The notes under the pieces are model-generated. The model made no database searches, had not been told where the DNA came from, and saw only the letters and a list, made by a program, of their open reading frames with translations. Source: Acidobacteria bacterium bin61 (lineage in GTDB: Bacteria; Acidobacteriota; Vicinamibacteria; Marinacidobacterales; Marinacidobacteraceae). From it: a stretch of 39,355 bases of DNA. The stretch covers positions 1-39,355 of the forward strand of contig MPMW01000012.1 of the NCBI GenBank assembly GCA_002238705.1. Reading direction: 5' to 3'. The position numbers and the translations under genes are program-made. This document shows, piece after piece, positions 32,518 through 39,355 of the stretch (position 1 is the stretch's first letter; every line of letters begins with the position of its first letter).

Positions 32518-32584
32518 TGGATCGGAGCCGGTACGAAGAAATCATTCAAGAACTCGATTTTTGTTTGGTTTACGCCCGCTTGGC

Positions 32585-32604
32585 GATCCGTTCGGATCCG
32601 TTCG
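32585..32604. repeat. Tandem 10-base direct repeat
   Basis: Two adjacent perfect copies of GATCCGTTCG (32585-32594 and 32595-32604) are followed 10 bases later by CGAACCGGATC, an imperfect reverse complement. The cluster lies downstream of the GWxTD gene and upstream of the receptor promoter region, so it could be a regulator-binding site or a weak terminator of the GWxTD gene. No T tract follows on either strand. Confidence 0.5.
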
Positions 32605-32662
32605 CAGTCCAACGAACCGGATCAGGCGGCTGAAATCTTGAACCGGCCGATTGCTACGGTCG

Positions 32663-34786
32663 TTACCGGGGACCGGGTGAGACGCCGGCGCGGAGGGTCG
32701 CAAGCAACTCCTGCACTTCCGGCTGCTCCGGGTCCAGGCGCAGCGACTGCTCGAGGTACGGAATGGCGCGCGCGCCGTTGCCGCCTGCGGTGAGGGACCA
32801 GGAAAGCGCGTTGAGGAGCGCCGGATCCGGGGCCTGGAGGGGGAGGGAACGTTCGTAGAGTTCGACCGCTCGCGGGTGATTGCCGGACTCCCGATGGGCA
32901 TCGCCCAGCACCCGGAGCACCATGGCGTCCCCGGGCGCTTGGGCGAGCGCGGGCTCGAGCAGGCGGACCGCGGCCCGCGGTTCCCCATCGTCGAGCGCGA
33001 ACCTTCCGAGGGCCAATCGCACCCGGCCGAGATTCGGGTTCTCGCCGAGCGATGCTTCGAATGTGGCGCGAGCGCGTTCAAGGTTCCCGGCGCGCAGCCA
33101 CTGTTCCCCAAGGGCCGCGGACACGGCTCCGGGGGATTCATCGGGAGAGTCGCTGAGCCCCCACGGGACCGCGACGCGGCTCCGGGCGTTCAGGTCGAAA
33201 ACCATCGACCGGGGCTCCGCGCCCACGTCTACCGAAAGCACGTAGCGGCCGGACTCCCACCCGGTCGTCGCCGGTTGCCAGACGGCGAGGCCGTCACTGA
33301 CCGGAACCTCCTCCTCGAGGAGGGGCTCCTGGGCCGATCCTGACTCCTCGGCGGGGCGGGTCTCCTGGGCCGCCCCTGCCCCCGCGGGGGCGCCCCGGGG
33401 CGTCCCCGGGAAGACGAGCCGCTCGTGTTCCGGTGCCGACGCGATCGCCCGGATCGGGTTTCCAGCCGCCACGACACCGCGTCCGTTGGGAACGAGCTGG
33501 GAAGCGCCCGCCAGCCACGCGCGCACCCCGGGGCTCGGAACGGATTGGGGCGGGGCGTGGAGGAGCCAGGGCCGGGAGAATGAGGGGCCGGTTCGGGGAA
33601 CGCGGAGGCCGTCCTCGAAGACGGTGTATTCGGTGCGGGCGTCGTTTTTGAGGATTACCCGGAAACGGAAGTCCCCGGGGATCAGGGGAAATGTGCCCCG
33701 GTAGGTGAAGGGCCGGGCGCCGACGTCCTGAAGCTGGGTCCCGGTCAGGCGCAGGAATGGGGTCACCACGAAGTCGTGTATGACGTCGCCGTCCGGAGTG
33801 GTGACCTCTCCCGTGACTTCGAACCGGGTGAAGTAGTCGGTTCCCCGTTCTTCGCGCGCCAGCGTGAAGTGCTGCGGTTCGATTTCTATCGCGTAGTGCA
33901 CGAAGAACGAGCCGGTTTCGGACCCGGGAAGCACCCGCGCGAGTCCGGCGCTCGGCACGAAGTTGAAGAGGTACTCACTCTCGACCAGACCGCGTCCCGC
34001 CTCGGCGCCGCTGACCCAGTTGGTGTCCAGCAGCCGGTAGGGCGCCCGGTTGATGTCCGACATGAGCGTCTGGGTCTGGAGAATTTCCATTTCCGGTTGC
34101 ACCAGACTGGCGGTCACCCCGCGGTCGGCGCGCATCGTGATGCTGGCGTGCGCGAGTTGGGGCGAGATTTCCTGCAGGGTCACGAAGGCTTCCGCCCGGG
34201 ATTCGCCGTCCGTGAACGACTGGGCCGGCAACAGTTCTTCCGGCTGGTGGATCACGTGGTTGAACTGGATGAAGGGGCCGGCGTTGTATTCCCGGAAGAA
34301 GAGAACGTAGATGGGCGGCAGCAGTTGTTCTTGCCGCGCCAGGTAGAACCACAGTTCCGTCTGGTAGAGCCCCGGGACCGAGGCGAAGGTCTCCCGCTCT
34401 TCGGGCTCGCCGAGCTGGATGTAGATGCGGCCCCGGTCGGTCAACCAGCCGGGCAGCCCGGTTTCACCGCCGAGCCGGGTGTTCGCGTACTCGATGCGCC
34501 GGTAGTGCTCAGTCTGAAACTCGTTTTCCGGAGTCAACGGTTCGGGATCGCGGCGCTGCCAGAAGGCCGTGATGAACGCCTCGCGTTCGGCTTCGGACTG
34601 GAGCTTCTCGAAGGCGTCCTTCTCGCGATCGCTGATGATGTAAACGACGTCGTATTCCAGCCACTTCCGGTGCTCGTCGGAGAGGGAGAAGAGGCCCTGG
34701 GCCGCGGCGGACAGGGGCGCCGCGAGGAGGAGGGACGCGAGCAGCAGCAGCAGCAGCGGCAGGCGGGACGGGGGGGACGCGGTCAT
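32663..34786 (-). CDS. GWxTD-domain protein with C-terminal TPR region
   Basis: A 707-residue exported protein. The Leu-rich signal peptide (LLLLLLASLLLAAPLSAAAQ) is encoded partly by a CAG/CTG-repeat stretch. Residues about 38-160 contain the GWxTD domain with LPGWLTDRGRIYIQLGEPE (GWLTD at 113-117) and the preceding FWQRRDPEPLTPENEF. The middle is a beta-rich region of unknown function (about 170-490), with a charged Ala/Glu/Pro linker near 470-490. Residues about 555-700 are TPR-like helical repeats (EQWLRAGNLERARATFEASL, VLRVLGDAHRESGNHPRAVELYERSL). GWxTD proteins are frequent in Acidobacteriota and Bacteroidota, but their function is not known; the repeats suggest protein binding in the periplasm. 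Confidence 0.88.
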   Translation of the reverse strand: MTASPPSRLPLLLLLLASLLLAAPLSAAAQGLFSLSDEHRKWLEYDVVYIISDREKDAFEKLQSEAEREAFITAFWQRRDPEPLTPENEFQTEHYRRIEYANTRLGGETGLPGWLTDRGRIYIQLGEPEERETFASVPGLYQTELWFYLARQEQLLPPIYVLFFREYNAGPFIQFNHVIHQPEELLPAQSFTDGESRAEAFVTLQEISPQLAHASITMRADRGVTASLVQPEMEILQTQTLMSDINRAPYRLLDTNWVSGAEAGRGLVESEYLFNFVPSAGLARVLPGSETGSFFVHYAIEIEPQHFTLAREERGTDYFTRFEVTGEVTTPDGDVIHDFVVTPFLRLTGTQLQDVGARPFTYRGTFPLIPGDFRFRVILKNDARTEYTVFEDGLRVPRTGPSFSRPWLLHAPPQSVPSPGVRAWLAGASQLVPNGRGVVAAGNPIRAIASAPEHERLVFPGTPRGAPAGAGAAQETRPAEESGSAQEPLLEEEVPVSDGLAVWQPATTGWESGRYVLSVDVGAEPRSMVFDLNARSRVAVPWGLSDSPDESPGAVSAALGEQWLRAGNLERARATFEASLGENPNLGRVRLALGRFALDDGEPRAAVRLLEPALAQAPGDAMVLRVLGDAHRESGNHPRAVELYERSLPLQAPDPALLNALSWSLTAGGNGARAIPYLEQSLRLDPEQPEVQELLATLRAGVSPGPR

Positions 34787-34822
34787 GGAACCGCGTTCAT
34801 TCTGACCGCAGCCTGATATGAG

Positions 34823-35923
34823 TCACGGGGATTCCGCGCCGACGGGCGCCTCTCCCGGTTCAGGGAGCGCGGTCGCCCCGAGGCGGGGGGAGAAAATGAG
34901 TTCGGCGTTTGTGGGGGCGGCGGCCGCCAGGAGGCGGGCGAAGAAGTCTGATTCGCTGTTCGCGGAGGAGGCCGCCGACAGGACGGCTTCATCCGACGCG
35001 GCGGCCAACGCGGCGCGGTGGCGGCGGGGCGGGAAGCCCGGCGAAACTGCGATTCCCCGCGACGCCAGGATCCCGAGCAGCAGCCCCGCGCGGCCTTCGG
35101 CGCGTCCTTCGCCACGGGCTTCGCGGGCGAGGGAACGGAGGAGGGGGTCATCATTCGGGCCGGTGCCCTCGCGCTCGCCGAGCGTCCGGCCGATGCGGGC
35201 GAGGACCGCCACGGTTTCGTCCGAAACCACGAGCTCGTTCAGCGCCCGATGGATCTCTTCCGCCCGCCAACCGGGGAATGCGCGGCTCGCTGCCGACAGC
35301 ACGAACCGCTGCTCCTCCAGCAGATAGATCGTCAGACCCGGCCGCAGGCCCCGCGGGCGGCTGCGGGAGTATGCATCCGGAACCTCCACCCACACTTCCG
35401 GGAACCCCCACTGTTCGTATGCCTTCAGCCGGTTGCCGCGCACGTCGGTGGTGTGGTCCACCTCCAGCACCACGTCCGGGTATTCCTGCTCGCCCACGCT
35501 CAGGAAGCCGGTTCCGGAGCTTGCCGCCCGCTCCGGGTGGAGGAACACCATCTCGTCGGGGTGCATCGCCTGCACCTTTCGCCCGTCGGCGTCCAGCAGC
35601 CGCAACTGCGATTCGCCGAGGCAGCGGATCGGAGATCCCCGCAGATGGGAAATGTCGCGCACGAGCGCGGCCAGCATTGCCTTCGGTCCTTCGTGTTCCT
35701 GCCGTGCCGCCTCGCGCACCATCCAGGCGAGGCCGGCTTCGGAGTCGAAGAACTCCACCCGTTCATCCCCGAGGGCGTCGTACTCGGCCAGCGTCATCCG
35801 GCACGAGTCACAGCCGACGAACCGGAGCGCGGACACCGGGATCCGCCGCCTCCCCGGGGCCCGCGTGGGGATGCGGCGGTGCGGCGCCGCCGCGACGGTT
35901 CCCGATGCCGCCGCCACGCTCAT
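34823..35923 (-). CDS. Uma2-family (DUF820) PD-(D/E)XK nuclease-fold protein
   Basis: A 366-residue protein of the Uma2 family, a nuclease fold with uncertain substrates, often in many copies in cyanobacteria and related genomes. The core motif is EYPDVVLEVDHTTDVRGNRLKAYEQWGFPEVWVEV: Asp150, Glu154 and Lys167 correspond to the PD-(D/E)XK acidic pair and lysine. A basic Ala/Arg-rich N-terminus (1-33) precedes the domain. The C-terminal part (about 250-366) has the EGRAEGRA repeat-like helix and an Ala-rich, less conserved extension. LEVDHTTD departs from the usual LEV.SPST form. Nothing nearby explains its role; many Uma2 genes seem to spread as mobile passengers. The start ATG 35923 could be too far upstream. 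Confidence 0.8.
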   Translation of the reverse strand: MSVAAASGTVAAAPHRRIPTRAPGRRRIPVSALRFVGCDSCRMTLAEYDALGDERVEFFDSEAGLAWMVREAARQEHEGPKAMLAALVRDISHLRGSPIRCLGESQLRLLDADGRKVQAMHPDEMVFLHPERAASSGTGFLSVGEQEYPDVVLEVDHTTDVRGNRLKAYEQWGFPEVWVEVPDAYSRSRPRGLRPGLTIYLLEEQRFVLSAASRAFPGWRAEEIHRALNELVVSDETVAVLARIGRTLGEREGTGPNDDPLLRSLAREARGEGRAEGRAGLLLGILASRGIAVSPGFPPRRHRAALAAASDEAVLSAASSANSESDFFARLLAAAAPTNAELIFSPRLGATALPEPGEAPVGAESP

Positions 35924-35967
35924 GGACGCCAGTCTATCGCCGCGCGCTGATGCGGCGGCGGAGGTCG

Positions 35968-36210
35968 CTACGGCCCGCCGGTGAGGCGGAGGGCGGCGAA
36001 CAGGAGCCCGGCGACGGCGAGTGCGATCCCGATTCCCCCCTTCGGGAGACGCACCTCAAGATCGGCGAGATCCGTCTTGGTGGCGAGGTGTGCGAGTTGT
36101 GCGTCGTCGGCGCGGGCGACTTCGGCGACGATGGCGCGCGCTACGGCAGGGTCGGCCCCGGCGGCCGTGATGCGTTCGATGGCGGCGGCGGTATCGAGGG
36201 TGTATGCCAT
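35968..36210 (-). CDS. Small amphipathic-helix plus membrane-anchor protein (DUF1640-like)
   Basis: An 80-residue protein with a helical N-terminal part (MAYTLDTAAAIERITAAGADPAVARAIVAEVARADD in outline, residues 4-40), a short segment with the pattern LATKTDLADLEVRL (42-55), and one hydrophobic helix (about 58-75). This helix-LATKxDL-TM layout is like small proteins of the DUF1640/CCDC90 group, which may oligomerise at membranes. It lies 44 bases upstream of the Uma2 gene on the same strand, and DUF1640-like proteins are sometimes associated with Uma2 genes in annotated genomes as far as I recall; I cannot verify this here. Function is unknown. Confidence 0.6.
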   Translation of the reverse strand: MAYTLDTAAAIERITAAGADPAVARAIVAEVARADDAQLAHLATKTDLADLEVRLPKGGIGIALAVAGLLFAALRLTGGP

Positions 36211-36238
36211 CGTCGGAAGAACACTCTAGCGGTTCGTC

Positions 36239-39019
36239 CTACGGCCGAATTGCCATCTGGACCAGAGCCTCGCGGAGCGCGGCGGCGGCGTCCTTCACGG
36301 CGTCGCTGTTGTCGCCGTCGAAGGTGATGCGCGTTCCCGCGGGCACGGGGTAGGAGCCGATCTGGACCCCCGGATGGGCGGCCACCAGGCGGTCGAGTAG
36401 CGGGATCAGTTCCTCCTCCGGGCGGGGGACCATTTCTTCTTCCGCGAAGTAGGCCGGCCCATCCGGGATGCACTCCGCCAGGATTTCCAGTTTGCGTTCG
36501 AAGACCGGAGGCAGGCCGGGGAGAATCCACACGTTCCGCATCACGGGGACCGGCCAGGCGCCGCTCGCGCCCTCGCGGAGTTCGCAGCCTTCGGGGACAC
36601 GGGCGAGGTCGCGGTGGGTGGCTTCGAGGCCGCGTTCCCGGAGGGTGGCGAGGAAACGGGGATGGTGGACCACCGGCGTCCCGAAGGCCTGCGCGACGCC
36701 CTCCATCGTCACGTCGTCATGGGTGGCGCCGACCCCGCCGGAAGTGAACACGAAGTCGTGCGCGCCGGAAAGGGCCGCGACCTCGGCGGCAATGGTCTTG
36801 GGCTCGTCGGGGATCGTGACCACCCGGCGGAGCGACACGCCCTTGTCCCGGAGCAAGCGGGCGAGGAGGCGGGTGTTCGTGTCCGCGATCTTGCCGGAGA
36901 GGATCTCGTTCCCGATCACCACCAGGGCCGCGGTGCGGCGCGGCGGTGTCGCAGTGCGGACGTCGCGGCCCTCGGAGCCGCGATCCCGGTCCGAAGGCTC
37001 CCCCCGGGAGACTGGCTGGTGCGGCGAGGCGGCGGTGGGGTGGCGCGGGGGCGCCGGGACTTGCTCCCCGGCCGCCTCGTCCGTCGTGGTGGGTTCGGCG
37101 GCGGCGACCGGGTCCGGTGGGTGGCTCTCCAAAGCGGCGAGGAAGCGGGCGCCGTACTTCTCGATCTTTGCCGGGCCGATGCCGTGGATCCGGCCGAGTT
37201 CCGTCGCGGACGCGGGTCTTTGGGCGGCGATCTCCCGGAGCGTGGCGTTCGAGAAAACCATGAAGGCGGGGAGGTTCTCCTCCCGGGCGACCACGAGGCG
37301 CAGCGCCCGCAGCGTCTCGAAGAGCGCGGGGTCGGGCGGTTCGGGGACTTCGGACGCGCCACTCGCCGCGCTGGCCGCGGCGCGCGGCCCGGCGCCGGAA
37401 TCGCCAGCGGCCGGCGCGCGCGTCGGCCGGGTGAGGGTGAGCGACTCGCGGTTGCGGAGGAACGTCCAGCCCGCAGGCGTGAGGGACACGGTCGGGAAGC
37501 CGCGCTCGCCCTCGCGGCGCAGCAGGTTCCGGGCGCCGAGTTCGTCGGCCGCATCCCGGAGTTCGTCCTCCCGGTGGTCGCGGGCGATCCCGTGGACGCT
37601 CAGCCGGTCGTGGCCGAGTTCCAGCACCCGCTTCGCCCGGGACCCCCGCAGCACCGCGACGACGTGCGCCATGCCGAAGCGCTGTCCGGTACGGACCACC
37701 GCGGAAAGGATCTTCTGGGCGATCTCGGTGGCGTCGTATTCCTCGAGGTCGCCGGAGGCGTCGGGCCCGAGACAAACGTCGCAGCCGCCGCACGCCGCCG
37801 CGCCGTCGAGTGAGGGGTCCGAGAAGTAGTCGAGCAGGTAACGCCTCCGGCACGACTCGAGTTCGCAGTAGGCGATCATCCGGTCCAGGCGTTCGCGCGC
37901 CCGGCGGCGCTCGCCGGGGTCCTCGATCTCCTGGATGAATCGCTGCTGGGCCGCGCGGTCGGCGTAGCTGAAGAAGAGGACGCACTCGCTCGGCCGCCCG
38001 TCGCGTCCGGCGCGCCCGGTCTCCTGGTAGTAGCCCTCGACCGACTTCGGGAGGTTGTAGTGGGCCACCAGGCGGAGGTCGGGCATGTCGATCCCCATCC
38101 CGAAGGCGATGGTCGCCACCACGATCAGCGCGTCCTTGCCGGCGAACCGGTCCTGGGCGTCCCGCCGCTCCCCCGGTTCGAGGCCGGCGTGGTAGGCGAT
38201 GGCGCGGAAGCCGAGGCCGGCGAGCCGGCCGGCCACCGACTCCGTCTCGCGCCGGGAGAGGCAGTACACGATGCAGGACTCGCCTTCGTGCTCCCGGAGG
38301 AGTTCGACCAGCAGATCGAAGGAACGGCGCTTGGGGCGCACCCGGTAGGTCAGGTTGGGCCGGTTGAAGCCGCCGACGAAGAACTCGGGGCTCTCCATCC
38401 GGAGCTCCGCGGCGATCTCCCGGCGCACCCGCTCGGTGGCGGTCGCGGTGAGCGCGACGCAGGGCGCCTTCGGCAAGCGCTCCCGGAGCGCGCCGAGGTT
38501 TCGGTAGTCGGGCCGGAACTCGTGACCCCACTGGGAGATGCAGTGCGCCTCGTCCACCGCGAGCAGCGCCACCGGGACGCGTTCGAGGAGCCGGGCGAAT
38601 CCGGAGGTGGCGATGCGCTCGGGTGCGACGTAGAGCAGCCTGACCTCGCCGCGGGCCACCTCCTCGCGGACGAGCCGCGCTTCGTCGGCAGTCAGCGAAC
38701 TGTTCAGGCAGCGGGCGGCGATGCCGCGGGCGCGGAGCGCGTCCACCTGGTCCTTCATCAGCGCGATGAGTGGGGAGATGACGAGCGAGGTCCCGTCGAG
38801 CGCCAGCGCCGGCAACTGGTAGCAGAGCGATTTGCCCCCGCCGGTGGGCATCAGCACCACGGTGTCCCGGCCGGCCAGGACGCTTTGGATCGCTTCCTCC
38901 TGAAGGGGACGGAAGCGGTCGTGGCCGAAGTGTCGGCTCAGGAGCGACAGCGGGGACGGCGCTCCCGCACCGTTCCCGCGGACGGGCTCGCCGGCCCCCG
39001 CTTGCACCGCGTTCTGCAT
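36239..39019 (-). CDS. RecQ helicase fused to a C-terminal MoCF/CinA-N-type domain
   Basis: A single 926-residue frame with no visible break. The RecQ part (3'-5' DNA helicase in recombination repair) has Walker A TGGGKS (59-64), DEAH (156-159), the motif VI-type QETGRAGRDGRPS segment (332-344), zinc cysteines 390, 410, 413 and 416, a winged-helix region (about 425-520) and HRDC (about 560-635, IHGIGPAKIEKYG). A Pro/Glu/Arg-rich linker (about 636-695) leads to a MoCF domain (697-925) with VVIGNEILSGK, TNTRLLARLL and GGVGATHDDVT (761-771), as in CinA N-terminal domains. No start codon sits at the right place for an independent MoCF gene, supporting true fusion. It starts at ATG 39019. Confidence 0.9.
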   Translation of the reverse strand: MQNAVQAGAGEPVRGNGAGAPSPLSLLSRHFGHDRFRPLQEEAIQSVLAGRDTVVLMPTGGGKSLCYQLPALALDGTSLVISPLIALMKDQVDALRARGIAARCLNSSLTADEARLVREEVARGEVRLLYVAPERIATSGFARLLERVPVALLAVDEAHCISQWGHEFRPDYRNLGALRERLPKAPCVALTATATERVRREIAAELRMESPEFFVGGFNRPNLTYRVRPKRRSFDLLVELLREHEGESCIVYCLSRRETESVAGRLAGLGFRAIAYHAGLEPGERRDAQDRFAGKDALIVVATIAFGMGIDMPDLRLVAHYNLPKSVEGYYQETGRAGRDGRPSECVLFFSYADRAAQQRFIQEIEDPGERRRARERLDRMIAYCELESCRRRYLLDYFSDPSLDGAAACGGCDVCLGPDASGDLEEYDATEIAQKILSAVVRTGQRFGMAHVVAVLRGSRAKRVLELGHDRLSVHGIARDHREDELRDAADELGARNLLRREGERGFPTVSLTPAGWTFLRNRESLTLTRPTRAPAAGDSGAGPRAAASAASGASEVPEPPDPALFETLRALRLVVAREENLPAFMVFSNATLREIAAQRPASATELGRIHGIGPAKIEKYGARFLAALESHPPDPVAAAEPTTTDEAAGEQVPAPPRHPTAASPHQPVSRGEPSDRDRGSEGRDVRTATPPRRTAALVVIGNEILSGKIADTNTRLLARLLRDKGVSLRRVVTIPDEPKTIAAEVAALSGAHDFVFTSGGVGATHDDVTMEGVAQAFGTPVVHHPRFLATLRERGLEATHRDLARVPEGCELREGASGAWPVPVMRNVWILPGLPPVFERKLEILAECIPDGPAYFAEEEMVPRPEEELIPLLDRLVAAHPGVQIGSYPVPAGTRITFDGDNSDAVKDAAAALREALVQMAIRP

Positions 39020-39355
39020 CCCGAAACCGGCAGCCTACCCGACCGGAAGGGGCAAACGGCCGGAATGGCGCGGGCCTCGACAGCTCCTGCCATGGCCCGA
39101 AGCAGTCAGAGCGCGGCATCCAGCCTCTCGGGGAGGAAATCTGGCGTGCCCGGCGGGCGAGAGCGGTCCCCCCCGGCGCGCGTGAGCCGCGCGGCGGTGG
39201 ATGGCGCCGGGATTCGGTTCGAGGACGCCCACAACAGCCTGTGGCAAAAACCACGCGGCCCAGTTGCTGTGAAAATGCGGCTTGGTTGAGTAACGGATCT
39301 CGGACCGGGCAGGACCGCAGAAGCGGCTTGGAACGCCGGCTTCAGCCGGCACCGC
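39020..39355. other. Intergenic region upstream of recQ, no gene seen
   Basis: These 336 bases have open frames, but their translations are Arg/Pro/Ala-rich and match nothing. A small inverted repeat, GTGG-CAAAAA-CCAC, lies near 39241-39254, and a palindrome lies at 39335-39350. The recQ promoter should lie here, but I cannot place it. Confidence 0.5.
39335..39350. repeat. REP-like palindrome at the window end
   Basis: GCCGGC (39335-39340), TTCA, GCCGGC (39345-39350): a 6-bp stem with a 4-base loop. Its form recalls short dispersed palindromes of the pattern GCCGGCT-aa-AGCCGGC common in intergenic regions of GC-rich genomes. I see only this copy in the window. Confidence 0.45.

Noticed and set aside
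34742-34760. CAG trinucleotide repeat as a variable microsatellite
   Set aside because: It encodes the Leu-rich signal peptide of the GWxTD protein, is short and is common for Leu-rich signals in GC-rich genomes.
36717-39254. Second long minus-strand frame through recQ
   Set aside because: It overlaps the RecQ fusion in another frame and is extremely Arg/Pro/Ala-rich. The RecQ frame carries all helicase motifs.
39035-39352. Possible 105-residue gene at the window end
   Set aside because: The translation has no domain, unusual Arg/Pro/His composition and no ribosome-binding site; it probably lies in the intergenic region upstream of recQ.
1-39355. CRISPR arrays, tRNA or rRNA genes, complete insertion sequences
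   Set aside because: I looked for regularly spaced repeats, tRNA-like cloverleafs with TTC-type arms, and transposase motifs and saw none, within the limits of reading by eye.

Overview
The window is about 39.4 kb of GC-rich chromosomal DNA with densely packed, mostly bacterial housekeeping and envelope genes. The best lineage guess is Acidobacteriota (a Thermoanaerobaculia- or Vicinamibacteria-like genome). The reasons are a TonB-dependent receptor with an N-terminal carboxypeptidase-regulatory-like domain, a GWxTD-domain protein with C-terminal TPRs, tandem secreted S9 peptidases, a multiheme cytochrome with TPRs, and many secreted peptidases and hydrolases. This is inference from gene content; there is no rRNA or other marker in the window. 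I found no tRNA, rRNA, CRISPR array, prophage or complete insertion sequence.

Layout. (1) 1-4.4 kb: the 3' end of a tyrosine recombinase, a TsaC/Sua5-type tRNA-modification enzyme, and on the minus strand the stress genes lon and a CbpA-like DnaJ, separated by a gap holding a run of 22 G. (2) 4.6-10.1 kb, minus strand: an envelope operon running SDR39U1/YfcH-like epimerase, class A penicillin-binding protein, LemA, TPM-domain membrane protein, soluble TPM protein. A striking array of four hairpins lies between lemA and the first TPM gene. (3) 10.2-15.3 kb, plus strand: two tandem S9 peptidases that are full-length duplicates, then a SRAP (HMCES/YedK) abasic-site protein. (4) 15.4-17.5 kb, minus strand: a two-gene cassette with a 4-bp overlap, an AlbA_2 (Schlafen-type) plus GHKL-ATPase protein and an orphan ParA-type ATPase. 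This is the strongest candidate for an undescribed accessory system. Just upstream lies a fragment of the 3' end of a serine-hydrolase gene. (5) 17.8-25.4 kb, minus strand: M20 amidohydrolase, CapA-like protein, membrane dipeptidase, lipoprotein serine hydrolase and an octaheme cytochrome with HEAT and TPR regions, probably one transcription unit for periplasmic peptide or amide turnover ending in an electron-transfer protein. (6) 25.5-29.2 kb: three paralogous putative outer-membrane barrel proteins that match no family I can name, with a VapBC-type toxin-antitoxin pair between the second and third. (7) 29.3-34.8 kb, minus strand: a TonB-dependent receptor with a clear intrinsic terminator, and a GWxTD/TPR protein. 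(8) 34.8-39.0 kb, minus strand: a Uma2-type nuclease-fold protein, a small helix-plus-membrane protein, and a 926-residue RecQ helicase fused in frame to a MoCF/CinA-N-type domain, an unusual architecture.

How the genes may work together. Lon and the DnaJ homologue form a proteostasis pair. The epimerase-PBP-LemA-TPM block concerns the cell wall and membrane. The S9, M20, dipeptidase and serine-hydrolase genes, with the TonB receptor, suggest a proteolytic, peptide-scavenging lifestyle. SRAP and RecQ belong to DNA repair. The AlbA_2/ParA cassette, VapBC and Uma2 genes look like accessory, possibly defence-related or mobile genes.
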